In this document: in pieces, positions 51,332-59,239 of the stretch
How the letters are laid out: the number at the start of each line of letters is the position of its first letter
Position numbering within the stretch: position 1 is the first letter of the stretch
Assembly: GCF_900129325.1 (NCBI RefSeq)
Contig: NZ_FQUP01000007.1
Coordinates: 126,501 to 190,500, forward strand
Direction: 5' to 3'
Source: Kaistia soli DSM 19436
GTDB taxonomy: Bacteria; Pseudomonadota; Alphaproteobacteria; Rhizobiales; Kaistiaceae
DNA length: 64,000 bases
Made by a program: the position numbers and the translations under genes
Notes under the pieces: generated by a model
What the model was told of the DNA's origin: nothing
The model's input: the letters and a program-made list of their open reading frames with translations, nothing else
Database searches by the model: none

Positions 51332-51745
51332 GTGTCCAAGATCGATCGCCTCTGCGACCAACTCGGCATCAAGATCGTGCCCTACCGGCGCCGCCGGCGC
51401 CCGCGGCAGACCCATGCCCGGCAGGTCATGCGGCGGATCGTGCTGAAGCATGGCGAGGGACACTTACTGTTCGTGCTGAAGGCCATCCTCTGGTCGCGCA
51501 ACAACACCGCCGAGCTCTGGTCCGAAACCATACTAGCGGTGTCCGACGTGGTCCTCGATTTCCCCGAATGGGCGGAAGCGCGGGCAGGGGACTTCATGGC
51601 TGCCTTCGACGCCATCGACCTTGCCGTGATCCGGCGGGATGCCATGGCCGGCCGCCGGTTCTCCAAGCGATCCCGGATCTACATGATCCTGGTCATCGCC
51701 CTTCGATCCCTTCTCAATCCCGCGCCGCAAGGAGAGCTTCTGTGA
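51332..51745 (+). CDS. Hypothetical phage protein
   Basis: 137 residues from a GTG start directly after the previous stop. Basic N-terminus (VPYRRRRRPRQTHARQVMRRIV), then a helical core. Basic patches suggest nucleic-acid binding. Its tail overlaps the next GTG (GTGA). No recognised domain. Confidence 0.6.
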   Translation: MSKIDRLCDQLGIKIVPYRRRRRPRQTHARQVMRRIVLKHGEGHLLFVLKAILWSRNNTAELWSETILAVSDVVLDFPEWAEARAGDFMAAFDAIDLAVIRRDAMAGRRFSKRSRIYMILVIALRSLLNPAPQGELL

Positions 51746-52395
51746 CGAACTGGAATGCAATGCTGGTCCGCGAGCGCCTCGTTGAGGCGGCCGACACCAT
51801 GGATCACATCGTCGCCGGACGGATCGGCCCGGGCGCGCCCAAGAGCTGCTGGCCCGTCTTCGCTCAGGAGAAGGGCGACGCCTACGGCTACACGGCCGTC
51901 AAGACGCGCTACGTTCCGACCGCGGCGCACATCTCTCGCGCCAATGAAGCACAGGCATGGTTGTCGGCCCTCGTAGACGACGATCGGTCTCGACAAATCG
52001 TCTGGGCTCGGGCCGTCTGTGAGGCGCGGAAGCAGTCTTTCGCCTCGTGGTGCAAGAAAAACCGCGTCGTCCGCAGGTCAGCCGACCGGCTGCTCCGATT
52101 GATCTATGAACGGATTGCGGTAAGCCTCTGCAAGGCCTTGATTAACTTGCGTTATCCTGACTATGGACGTGTGTCCAATCGTGGGGGCATAACCGGGGTG
52201 CAAATCGATAGCCTGCCCGAAGTCGCGTCGCCGAGGTCTTTCATGACCGAAGACGCCAGACCTGGCGCCGGGCTACCGGATGATCCCGAAGCATTCGAGC
52301 GCTGGCTCGCCAAGACAAACGCCGACCGTCGCAAGGAGCAGGAGCGCCGCCGCCGCGCAAAGCTGGAGCGGGTTGAGGACGAGTTGGCCGCCTAG
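51742..52395 (+). CDS. DUF6362-like phage protein with HTH
   Basis: 217 residues from GTG 51742, with AAGGAGA upstream. Similar in pattern to the DUF6362 group: KGDAYGYTAVKTRYVPTAAHISRANEAQAWLS, then QIVWARAVCEARKQSFASWCKKNRVVRRSADRLLRL, read in pieces, which looks like a helix-turn-helix. The C-terminal third is charged (ADRRKEQERRRRAKLERVEDE). These proteins end the early region of many rhizobial phages, possibly as late-gene regulators. Confidence 0.6.
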   Translation: MTNWNAMLVRERLVEAADTMDHIVAGRIGPGAPKSCWPVFAQEKGDAYGYTAVKTRYVPTAAHISRANEAQAWLSALVDDDRSRQIVWARAVCEARKQSFASWCKKNRVVRRSADRLLRLIYERIAVSLCKALINLRYPDYGRVSNRGGITGVQIDSLPEVASPRSFMTEDARPGAGLPDDPEAFERWLAKTNADRRKEQERRRRAKLERVEDELAA

Positions 52396-52402
52396 ATCTT
52401 TC

Positions 52403-52480
52403 TGTCGCGTGCAGCAGTCCCGTAGCTCGCCAGGCAACATACCCCGTAGGATGCAGGTTCAAACCCTGCCACCGCAACCA
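52403..52480 (+). pseudogene. Degenerate tRNA-fMet-like sequence
   Basis: 78 bases resembling alphaproteobacterial initiator tRNA: the D-loop side CCCGTAGCTCG, an intact T arm GCAGG-TTCAAAC-CCTGC and 3' end CCGCAACCA align well. The acceptor stem has two mismatches, the anticodon stem (CCAGG versus CCCCG) is broken and the CAT of the anticodon is out of register, so it should not work as a tRNA. It lies exactly between the early operon and the cargo segment, and may be an old attachment scar or a decaying phage tRNA. Confidence 0.6.
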
Positions 52481-52519
52481 CCAGCCCGACGATACGGGGC
52501 ACCGCTGAACAAGCCATTT

Positions 52520-53170
52520 TTAGGTGTCAGGACCGACAAGATCTCTAATCTCGTCCTCGAGGCAGTTTATTGCATCTATCCATTTTGTTTTTTCTTCCGC
52601 GTCTATTTTTCCCTGAGGGATTAGACCATTGAGGTCACGCTCAAGGGTAGAATAATCAAACTCAGGCTGGTATTTTGTTCGATCACGCCAGCTTTCAATA
52701 TATTGAGGAGCAAAAGTGTCATAGAAATAATCGCTTCTCCAAGAACATTTTGAAGTTAAGTTCGCGACTTGGGAGTTGGTCAAGGGCGATAATTTGGCAG
52801 CATTCTTCAAAATTTTCTCGTGCATTTCTGCAGACCTTATAGCGTCTTCTGCATTTTGTGTTTGTTTGTTTGAAAACAATACGGCGGTTATTAATATTGA
52901 CAGAAGCAAAAGTGATATAATAATCAATTCTGACGTCCGAACTTTCTTTGAAGTTCGGCCGATCAGCCAAGCAGTTACGCCAACGCCAGCTATACCGAAT
53001 GTCACTATCATTAGGAAAATTAGGACGGAGAAAGCTTGGACCTGGGAAAGGCCGCTTTTTGGCAGGAAATTGGTGGCTAGGACGTCCCGGAAAATTATCA
53101 GGAACGCCCCAATGGAGATTCCTGCTAGGCCAGCGGCCTTGCCCGCAGCTGCGAGAATGCGTCCTTCCAT
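52520..53170 (-). CDS. AT-rich three-helix membrane protein, cargo gene
   Basis: 216 residues from ATG 53170. Three membrane segments (GLAGISIGAFLIIFRDVLAT, FSVLIFLMIVTFGIAGVGV, LIIISLLLLSILITAVLF) are followed by a soluble part with CSWRSDYFYDTFAPQYIESW and DAINCLEDEIRDL. Base composition and codon use differ clearly from both host and phage core. The upstream in-frame extension lies over the terminase-like relic and is left out. Unknown function; an exclusion or defence role is only a guess. Confidence 0.65.
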   Translation of the reverse strand: MEGRILAAAGKAAGLAGISIGAFLIIFRDVLATNFLPKSGLSQVQAFSVLIFLMIVTFGIAGVGVTAWLIGRTSKKVRTSELIIISLLLLSILITAVLFSNKQTQNAEDAIRSAEMHEKILKNAAKLSPLTNSQVANLTSKCSWRSDYFYDTFAPQYIESWRDRTKYQPEFDYSTLERDLNGLIPQGKIDAEEKTKWIDAINCLEDEIRDLVGPDT

Positions 53171-53179
53171 CCCATCATC

Positions 53180-53407
53180 CCCCGAGAGCGTGAAGAGGAA
53201 ATCGTCGGTCGTGTGGCCGAAAAGGCCGAGTGGACTGCCGCCGACCGCCTTTCGATGCTCGCCAATATCGCGAAGAGCGCCGTCAAGACGACCCCCGCGT
53301 CGCCGTCTCGGCCATCGCCGAGGCCAACAAGATGCAGGGCAGTCAAGCTCCGGCGAAGATTCAACACCCCGGCGCGGTCGGTCTCGCAGGTCGGAGCCAA
53401 AGGTTAG
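53180..53407 (+). pseudogene. Frameshifted relic resembling a small terminase subunit
   Basis: One frame reads EEEIVGRVAEKAEWTAADR then LSMLANIAKSA; a one-base shift near 53283-53290 leads into DDPRVAVSAIAEANKMQG then SQAPAKIQHPGAVG. Together the pieces resemble the middle and C-terminus of phage small terminases. No start codon with a ribosome site is seen. An intact small-terminase gene lies 2 kb downstream, so this looks like the remains of a replaced copy. Confidence 0.5.
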
Positions 53408-53415
53408 TCCCCGCT

Positions 53416-53970
53416 TTATTTCAACGGTGGAGCGTCCCAATCTTCGATCGTAACTGTGAGTGCTTCGATATTGGCCGAAGGTATGGGGCGTGCGTCCCCG
53501 CCAGCGGCCTTAATCGCCGCGGCCACTTCTTCGGGGCTGTTGGCTAACAGCTGCCGCTTGTTACCGATGATTAGTGCCGACTTCACTCCCGCCATTTTGT
53601 CGGTAGACGGAACGAATGTCGGTCCCGATGACTTCCGGCCGTCAAGCCAAATCGGGTCGCCGTCTGGCAGCGTCAATTGTGTCAAGGTTGGTAGGCTCGT
53701 CACAACAACCTTAGCAACTGTAGCCGCCTCTTCCTTGACTTGATTCGTCTGTGCCCAATCAACTCTGGTCTTGCCGATCGCACCTGGCACGTGAGGTAGA
53801 GATTCGTCGGCGGACAATATCGCCGCTCTGATGCGCAAAACCAGCGTAGCGTCGATCTGAACTTGCTGTCCGTTAGGCTTCGTCAGGCTGATCGTTTCTG
53901 CGCAACTAAGTGAGCTGAAGCCGACGCCCGCTACTAGCGCGACGGACGCTATTGAAAGCAATCTGGTCAT
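53416..53970 (-). CDS. Exported hypothetical protein, cargo gene
   Basis: 184 residues with a signal peptide (MTRLLSIASVALVAGVGFSS, cleavage near CAE). The mature part has two or three repeating segments around TLPDGDPIWLDGRKSSGPTF and SALIIGNKRQLLANSPEEVAAAI. It should be periplasmic. No domain recognised. Composition is AT-richer than the head genes. Confidence 0.65.
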   Translation of the reverse strand: MTRLLSIASVALVAGVGFSSLSCAETISLTKPNGQQVQIDATLVLRIRAAILSADESLPHVPGAIGKTRVDWAQTNQVKEEAATVAKVVVTSLPTLTQLTLPDGDPIWLDGRKSSGPTFVPSTDKMAGVKSALIIGNKRQLLANSPEEVAAAIKAAGGDARPIPSANIEALTVTIEDWDAPPLK

Positions 53971-54156
53971 TGGATAGCCCCTCCCGAAGGCGATTGAAGT
54001 ATCGCAGAGGCGAGACAGGTTGTCGATCTACCAACAACGTCTTGGGGTAGTATTCATGCCTTGCGCCGGCTGTCTCCGCCGCAGTACCTCAAAGGGCGGT
54101 CTTGACGCTCCATGCACGCAGTGGAGGTATGATGCGGTATCGTGGGGGTTCAGAAC

Positions 54157-54810
54157 ATGGATCCGGCTTCGCTGCTTATCGTCGCCAGGGCATTGCTGGC
54201 CGCCCTGCTTATCTGTGGCGGAGCTCTTTGCGCCTATCTCGGCTTTCTGCTTTACACGAACGGCGCCGGGTTGAAGCGCACTATGCGGTCGCTAGAACTT
54301 AAGGCGGGGGCGGTTGAAATTAGTTCCTTGGGAGTGTCTGTTGGCGCGCTGATGATGATATCAAGTCTCGGCTGGGCGTATTTTGCCTATGCCAGTTCTC
54401 CGAGAATGGTTGCATCAGCAAGCGGGACCTCAATCACGAGCAACGAGACTGGCAAGTCGTTCGTTGCCATCGCTCTACCTCGCGATACGAATAACCCCAC
54501 GATAGACCGGGACATCGTCACGTCGGCGATTGGTACGCTTTACGCAAATGACAAAGCTCCCCCCAAGGGTGATGCCGCAGCCGGGGGCAAAGGGCTGACT
54601 GTCTATGCTTGGCCCTCACCGGGGCAGTCTCTGGTCGATGCATTGGCAACTGGAAAGACAATTGAAAAGGCCGCGAAAGACGCTGGCCACGATGTCTCGA
54701 AGTTGGTGGTTCTGTCTGCGGAAAACGCCAATAAGGAACTAAAAGGGCCAATGAACCTGCCCGACGACGCAGTAGCTGCTGTGGCGTTGTCTCGAAAGGG
54801 TGAAATCTAG
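54157..54810 (+). CDS. Two-helix membrane protein, cargo gene
   Basis: 217 residues from ATG 54157, GGGGG nine bases before; GTG 54142 is an alternative. Two membrane segments (LLIVARALLAALLICGGALC and VSVGALMMISSLGWAYFAYA) frame a short loop; the rest is probably periplasmic (VAIALPRDTNNPTIDRDIVT, TVYAWPSPGQSLVDALATG). No family recognised. It is divergent from the exported protein gene. Confidence 0.65.
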   Translation: MDPASLLIVARALLAALLICGGALCAYLGFLLYTNGAGLKRTMRSLELKAGAVEISSLGVSVGALMMISSLGWAYFAYASSPRMVASASGTSITSNETGKSFVAIALPRDTNNPTIDRDIVTSAIGTLYANDKAPPKGDAAAGGKGLTVYAWPSPGQSLVDALATGKTIEKAAKDAGHDVSKLVVLSAENANKELKGPMNLPDDAVAAVALSRKGEI

Positions 54811-55156
54811 AGTTCGAGGCGGCTCCGACAACATGCCCAGGGCGAACTCTCGAAGCCATCGCCGATCGGTCGGGGCGGCCGGCAGCATGCGCTCTGTGAG
54901 CTACCGACCTGCAAACGTTGCAATCGTCACCTACTCCAAAGCAAGCCCGGCCATCCCCAGCGCCAAGCAGCACGGACGGTGCGACCGGCTGCTAGAGAAT
55001 TGCCTTTTCGGTGGCGGTATATTGCTCCACCTCTCAGCGATTCCGGCACATGCCGCATCCATGTTCTTGATGCGCGTAGGCACTTTGCCTGACGCTGGTC
55101 AGGCAAAGCAGACCTCCATTTGAAAAACAATCAAAGCGAGCATCAGGTAATCAAAC
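54811..55156. other. Intergenic stretch before the packaging module, with a perfect dyad
   Basis: 346 bases without a convincing gene. The main feature is a perfect 11-bp inverted repeat CTTTGCCTGAC-GCTG-GTCAGGCAAAG at 55083-55108, 49 bases before the small terminase start. It lacks a T run on either side, so it looks more like a protein site or mRNA leader hairpin than a terminator. It might mark a late promoter or packaging (cos/pac) region. Confidence 0.45.
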
Positions 55157-55555
55157 ATGTCGCGCGGCGGCAATAGACCAGGGGCGGGGCGCAAGAAGGG
55201 TGAGCCGAATAAGGCCACGCAGAAGCGGCAGGCCGAGGTGAGAGCGTCCGGTGCCACTCCACTCGACGTCATACTGGCCGATATGCGGCACCACCATGAG
55301 ATCGCCGAGACTGAGGCAGCCAAGGGCAGAGAAGCCGATATCGCCAAGGTGACGTCGGCAAGATCCGCAGCTCGCGCCGCGGCCCGTGATGCTGCTCCCT
55401 ACGTCCATCCTCGCCTCGCCGCGGTGGAGCATACCGGCGCCGGCGGCGGTCCTATCGAAACAAGGGATGTGACCGCGCGTGACGCACTCGCTGATCGGAT
55501 CGCTCGCCTCGCTGCCCGAGGCGGACCGGCTGGCGGTCATTCAGGGTCTGAGTAA
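55157..55555 (+). CDS. Terminase small subunit (putative)
   Basis: 132 residues starting MSRGGNRPGAGRKKGEPNKATQKRQ, a basic start typical of phage small terminases. The middle (LDVILADMRHHHEIAE) is helical, and AAPYVHPRLAAVEHTGAGGGP is the usual late segment. It overlaps the large terminase gene by 77 bases in another frame. It should recognise the packaging site. Confidence 0.72.
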   Translation: MSRGGNRPGAGRKKGEPNKATQKRQAEVRASGATPLDVILADMRHHHEIAETEAAKGREADIAKVTSARSAARAAARDAAPYVHPRLAAVEHTGAGGGPIETRDVTARDALADRIARLAARGGPAGGHSGSE

Positions 55556-56816
55556 CGAGCAAGCCGAGGCCATCCTTGTCGACTGGCGCCTCTGGGCGCG
55601 GCCGCAGCAAGTGGCCCCGCCAGGAGACTGGCAGACATGGCTGGTTCTAGCCGGCCGCGGGTTCGGCAAGACTCGCACCGGAGCCGAATGGGTGCGCGAG
55701 AAGGTCTTGGCGGGGTGTGGCCGTGTCGCCTTGATAGCGCCGACGGCCTCGGATGCTCGCGATGTCATGGTTGAGGGTGAGAGTGGGCTTCTCTCGGTGT
55801 GCTGGCGCGGCGATCGGACGATCGACCGGAAACCGATCGGCCGCCCGATTTACGAACCCTCGAAGCGCCGGCTGACCTGGGCAAATGGCGCGGTTGCGAC
55901 GCTGTTCTCGGCTGAAGAGCCTGAAAGACTTCGCGGACCGCAGCATGAAGCGATGTGGTGCGACGAGCTCGCGGCGTGGAAGTACCTGCGCGAGACCTGG
56001 GACATGGCCATGTTCGGGCTTCGTCTCGGCGACGCGCCGCAGGTCACGATTACGACGACGCCGAAGCCGCTGCGGATCCTGCGCGAGATCATGAAGTCGA
56101 CTGGCACGGTGATCACGCGGGGCTCGACCTTCGATAATCGCGCCAATCTTGCTCCCGTGTTCCTCGACAAGATCGTCTCGAAATACGAGGGCACGCGGCT
56201 AGGCCGGCAGGAGCTCGAGGCCGAGATCATGGAAGAGGCCGAGGGCGCGCTCTGGTCCCGAGCCATGGTCGAAGCCGCGAGGTTCTTGAAGCCGCTGCCT
56301 GAGATGAAGCGCGTCGTTGTCGCCGTCGATCCCGCAGTGACCGACAAGGAAGACAGTGCAGAAACGGGCATCGTAGCGGCGGGGCTCGGTACCGATGATC
56401 GCGGTTATGTGCTCGCCGATCGGTCTGGCCGCCGCTCCCCTGGCGATTGGGCAAAGAAAGCGATCGAGCTCTTTCGCGATTTGGGGGCTGACAGGATCGT
56501 TGCCGAGGGCAACCAGGGCGGCGATCTCGTGGCGCACGCCATTCGCACAGTGGATCCTCGCGTGCCAGTCACCATCGTGCACGCATCCCGAGGGAAGGCA
56601 GCGCGGGCCGAGCCGGTCGCCGCTCTCTATGAGCAGGGCAAAGTCACCCATTGGAAGCCGCTTCCAGACCTCGAGGACCAGATGGTTAACTGGGAGCCGC
56701 TCTCGGGCATGCCATCGCCGGACCGTCTAGACGCGCTCGTCTGGGCCCTGACAGAACTGATGTTGAAGCCTGCGGCGCCAGCGCCTGTTGTCTCCTCCTA
56801 TTCCACGAGGCGTTGA
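55479..56816 (+). CDS. Terminase large subunit
   Basis: 445 residues from GTG 55479, with CAAGGGA upstream. ATPase: Walker A LAGRGFGKT (Lys64), Walker B AMWCDELAAW (Asp162/Glu163), then ITTTPKPLRIL as coupling motif. Nuclease: VVVAVDPAV with Asp284, the later ILEGNQGG-like VAEGNQGGDLV, and SPDRLDALVWALTEL with the final Asp. It belongs to the Terminase_6 group and pumps DNA through the portal. Its stop overlaps the portal ATG (TGATG). Confidence 0.95.
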   Translation: MTHSLIGSLASLPEADRLAVIQGLSNEQAEAILVDWRLWARPQQVAPPGDWQTWLVLAGRGFGKTRTGAEWVREKVLAGCGRVALIAPTASDARDVMVEGESGLLSVCWRGDRTIDRKPIGRPIYEPSKRRLTWANGAVATLFSAEEPERLRGPQHEAMWCDELAAWKYLRETWDMAMFGLRLGDAPQVTITTTPKPLRILREIMKSTGTVITRGSTFDNRANLAPVFLDKIVSKYEGTRLGRQELEAEIMEEAEGALWSRAMVEAARFLKPLPEMKRVVVAVDPAVTDKEDSAETGIVAAGLGTDDRGYVLADRSGRRSPGDWAKKAIELFRDLGADRIVAEGNQGGDLVAHAIRTVDPRVPVTIVHASRGKAARAEPVAALYEQGKVTHWKPLPDLEDQMVNWEPLSGMPSPDRLDALVWALTELMLKPAAPAPVVSSYSTRR

Positions 56817-58258
56817 TGGCCGATCCGAAAACGCCGAGCCCGAACGACGAGAGTGGCGCGTATCAGGCTCTCTGCGGGGCCTGGGCCATGATCTCCGATA
56901 TTCGCGCCGGGGCATCCGCGGTGCGGGGGAAAGGCGTCGCCTACCTGCCGAAATACGAGGCTGAATCGACCGAGGACTATGCGCGGCGGAAGGCAACGGC
57001 ACCGTGGCGGCCCGAGTTCAACGACGCCTTGGCCGCTCTCGTCTCCAAGCCCTTCTCACGCGACATCGGAGTGAGGGGAGCGGATGACTTCGATCTGAAG
57101 TCGCTCGTCGAAGATGTCGACACTCGCGGAAACAGCATCACGATCTTTGCGCGTGATGTCTTCGCGGACGGAATCGCGGACGGGCTGCACGGCATCCTGA
57201 TCGATCATCCGCCGATGCCGCCGAACGCAACAAGGGCGGATGAGAAGGCAGCGGGAGCACGACCCTACTTCGTGCACATCCAGGCGATCGACCTTATCGC
57301 GGTTTATTTCGAAGTCATCGGGGGTCGGCTCGTCCCGGTTCATGCCAGGATCCGCGAGTGCGTCACCGAGCGTAGCGGTTTTGCCGAGACGACAATCAAT
57401 CAGGTGAGGGTGCTTGAGCCCGGCATCTGGCAGGTTTGGCGCGCCGACGATCAAGGGAACTGGTTCAAGTATCAGTACGGGGAGACGAGCCTCTCCTATG
57501 TCCCGCTGGTGCTGTTCTTCACCGGCGAGCGCCGCGGCGATTACCTCAACAAGCCACCGCTAAAGGATCTCGCCGACCTGCAGATCGAGCTGTTCCAAGC
57601 TCTGTCCCGACAAGATGAAATCCTGAACTTCGCCGGGTTCCCGATGCTGTCGGCAAACGGCTTCAGCAAGCCGGAGGGGGACATCAAGGTCGGCCCCCGA
57701 TCGATCCTTTTCGCGCCGGCAGTCGAGGGCGTGCAGACGTCGTGGCAGTTCATTCAGCCTGATGCTGCTCTGATTGAGCAGGTCGCGTCTCATGTAGGGT
57801 CGATCACTGAGGATATGCGCCGGCTCGGCATGCAGCCGATGGTGCAGCGCGCTGGCGGCGTAACGGCAACGGCGACCAGCGTCGACACGGCCAAGGCTCA
57901 CTCCGTCTTGCAGGCCTGGGTCATCGGCCTGAAGGACGCATTGGAGCAAGCATTCGTCATCGCTTGTGATTATCTCGGCCGGCAAGCCTCCGTCGAACTC
58001 GACATTTCAACTGACTTCAGCGTCGAGCCCTTTGCGCAGGCGCCGCTCACCGCCCTGGCAACGGCCCGCAAGGCCAAAGATATCTCCCAGCTCACCTATT
58101 GGGACGGCCTCCGCCGGTTCGATGTGCTTCCGAGCGACTTCGATCCTGATCAGGAAGAACTCCGGATCGCCGAGGAGCTGCAGGGGCTGGAGCCGGAACA
58201 AGAGATCGACCCGATCACCGGCCTTCCTGTTGATGATCCATCGAATCTGCCCGCGTAG
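56816..58258 (+). CDS. Portal protein (DUF4055 family)
   Basis: 480 residues from ATG 56816. Family segments are YLPKYEAESTEDYARRKATA, SKPFSRDIGV, GILIDHPPMP and DILKPP-like YLNKPPLKDLADLQIELFQALSRQDEIL (in two parts). DUF4055 proteins are portals of P22-like podo- and siphophages. It forms the dodecameric DNA gate at the head vertex. The acidic C-terminus ends EQEIDPITGLPVDDPSNL. Confidence 0.88.
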   Translation: MADPKTPSPNDESGAYQALCGAWAMISDIRAGASAVRGKGVAYLPKYEAESTEDYARRKATAPWRPEFNDALAALVSKPFSRDIGVRGADDFDLKSLVEDVDTRGNSITIFARDVFADGIADGLHGILIDHPPMPPNATRADEKAAGARPYFVHIQAIDLIAVYFEVIGGRLVPVHARIRECVTERSGFAETTINQVRVLEPGIWQVWRADDQGNWFKYQYGETSLSYVPLVLFFTGERRGDYLNKPPLKDLADLQIELFQALSRQDEILNFAGFPMLSANGFSKPEGDIKVGPRSILFAPAVEGVQTSWQFIQPDAALIEQVASHVGSITEDMRRLGMQPMVQRAGGVTATATSVDTAKAHSVLQAWVIGLKDALEQAFVIACDYLGRQASVELDISTDFSVEPFAQAPLTALATARKAKDISQLTYWDGLRRFDVLPSDFDPDQEELRIAEELQGLEPEQEIDPITGLPVDDPSNLPA

Positions 58259-58324
58259 CGGATGCGCGCGGGTGAATGGGCCTGATAGCCCACCCCAGCC
58301 GGGCGGATGCCCGAAGGAACTCCC

Positions 58325-59116
58325 ATGAAACTGAAACTCGATGACGCAGGCCACGCCGTGGTCAGCGACGGCAAGCCTGTCTATGTGACGGACGATGGCA
58401 AGGAGATCGCGTTCGACGCGCCCGCGACCGTGGCCACGATCTCCCGGCTCAATGGGGAGGCGAGGGGCCATCGTGAGGCCAAGGAGGCCGCCGAGGGTAA
58501 GCTCAAAGCCTTCGAAGGCATCGAGGATGGCGACGCCGCTCGCAAGGCCCTTGAGACCATCCGCAATCTCGATCAGGGCCAACTGGTGACGGCCGGTAAG
58601 GTTCAGGAGATCAAGGACGCGGCAGCGAAAGCAGCCAAGGATCAGGTCGAGGCTGCAGCGAAGGCAAGTGGCGAGCGCATCAAGGAGCTCGAGGCGGCCA
58701 ATCAGCAGCTCACCGATGGCCTCTACGCGGAGAAGGTTGGCGGAGCGTTCTCGCGGTCCAAGTTCATATCTGACAAGGTCGCTGTGCCTGGCGACATGAT
58801 CCAGGCGATGTTCGGTACCCGGTTCAAGATCGAGGATGGCAAGATCGTCGGTCACGACGCCGCCGGGAACAAGCTCTATTCGAGGGCCAAGCCCGGCGAA
58901 CTGGCCGAGTTCGACGAGGCCCTCGAGATGCTCGTCGATGGGTACGGCTACAAGGACAACATCCTGAAGGGATCCGGCGGCAATGGCGGCGGCTCGCGCG
59001 GCGGCGTCACCGGCCCGGCGGGCGGAAAGACGCTGCGACGGGACGAGTTCAATAAGCTCTCGCCCGCGGATCAGATGAAGACGATGCAGGGCGGCCAGAC
59101 CCAGATCGTCGACTGA
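58325..59116 (+). CDS. Phage scaffold-like protein (DUF6651-like)
   Basis: 263 residues from ATG 58325, AAGGAACT upstream. Highly charged and helical, with coiled coils (REAKEAAEGKLKAFEGIED, AAAKASGERIKELEAANQQL) and a Gly-rich stretch near the end. Position between portal and coat is that of the scaffold. It should guide procapsid assembly and be released afterwards. Confidence 0.75.
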   Translation: MKLKLDDAGHAVVSDGKPVYVTDDGKEIAFDAPATVATISRLNGEARGHREAKEAAEGKLKAFEGIEDGDAARKALETIRNLDQGQLVTAGKVQEIKDAAAKAAKDQVEAAAKASGERIKELEAANQQLTDGLYAEKVGGAFSRSKFISDKVAVPGDMIQAMFGTRFKIEDGKIVGHDAAGNKLYSRAKPGELAEFDEALEMLVDGYGYKDNILKGSGGNGGGSRGGVTGPAGGKTLRRDEFNKLSPADQMKTMQGGQTQIVD

Positions 59117-59239
59117 CGAAAGCCGGCTGCGCACCGGCGCACCAAGGCGCAACCGGCCGAACCCCGGATGGGGAGAGGCGCTCGGGCTGGATGGCCCAAT
59201 CGCTCCATACACATCCTCTCCTCATGAAAGGGTTTGGCC

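Noticed and set aside
52403-52480. Functional phage tRNA
   Set aside because: Acceptor and anticodon stems have mismatches and the anticodon is out of register, so only a relic is claimed.
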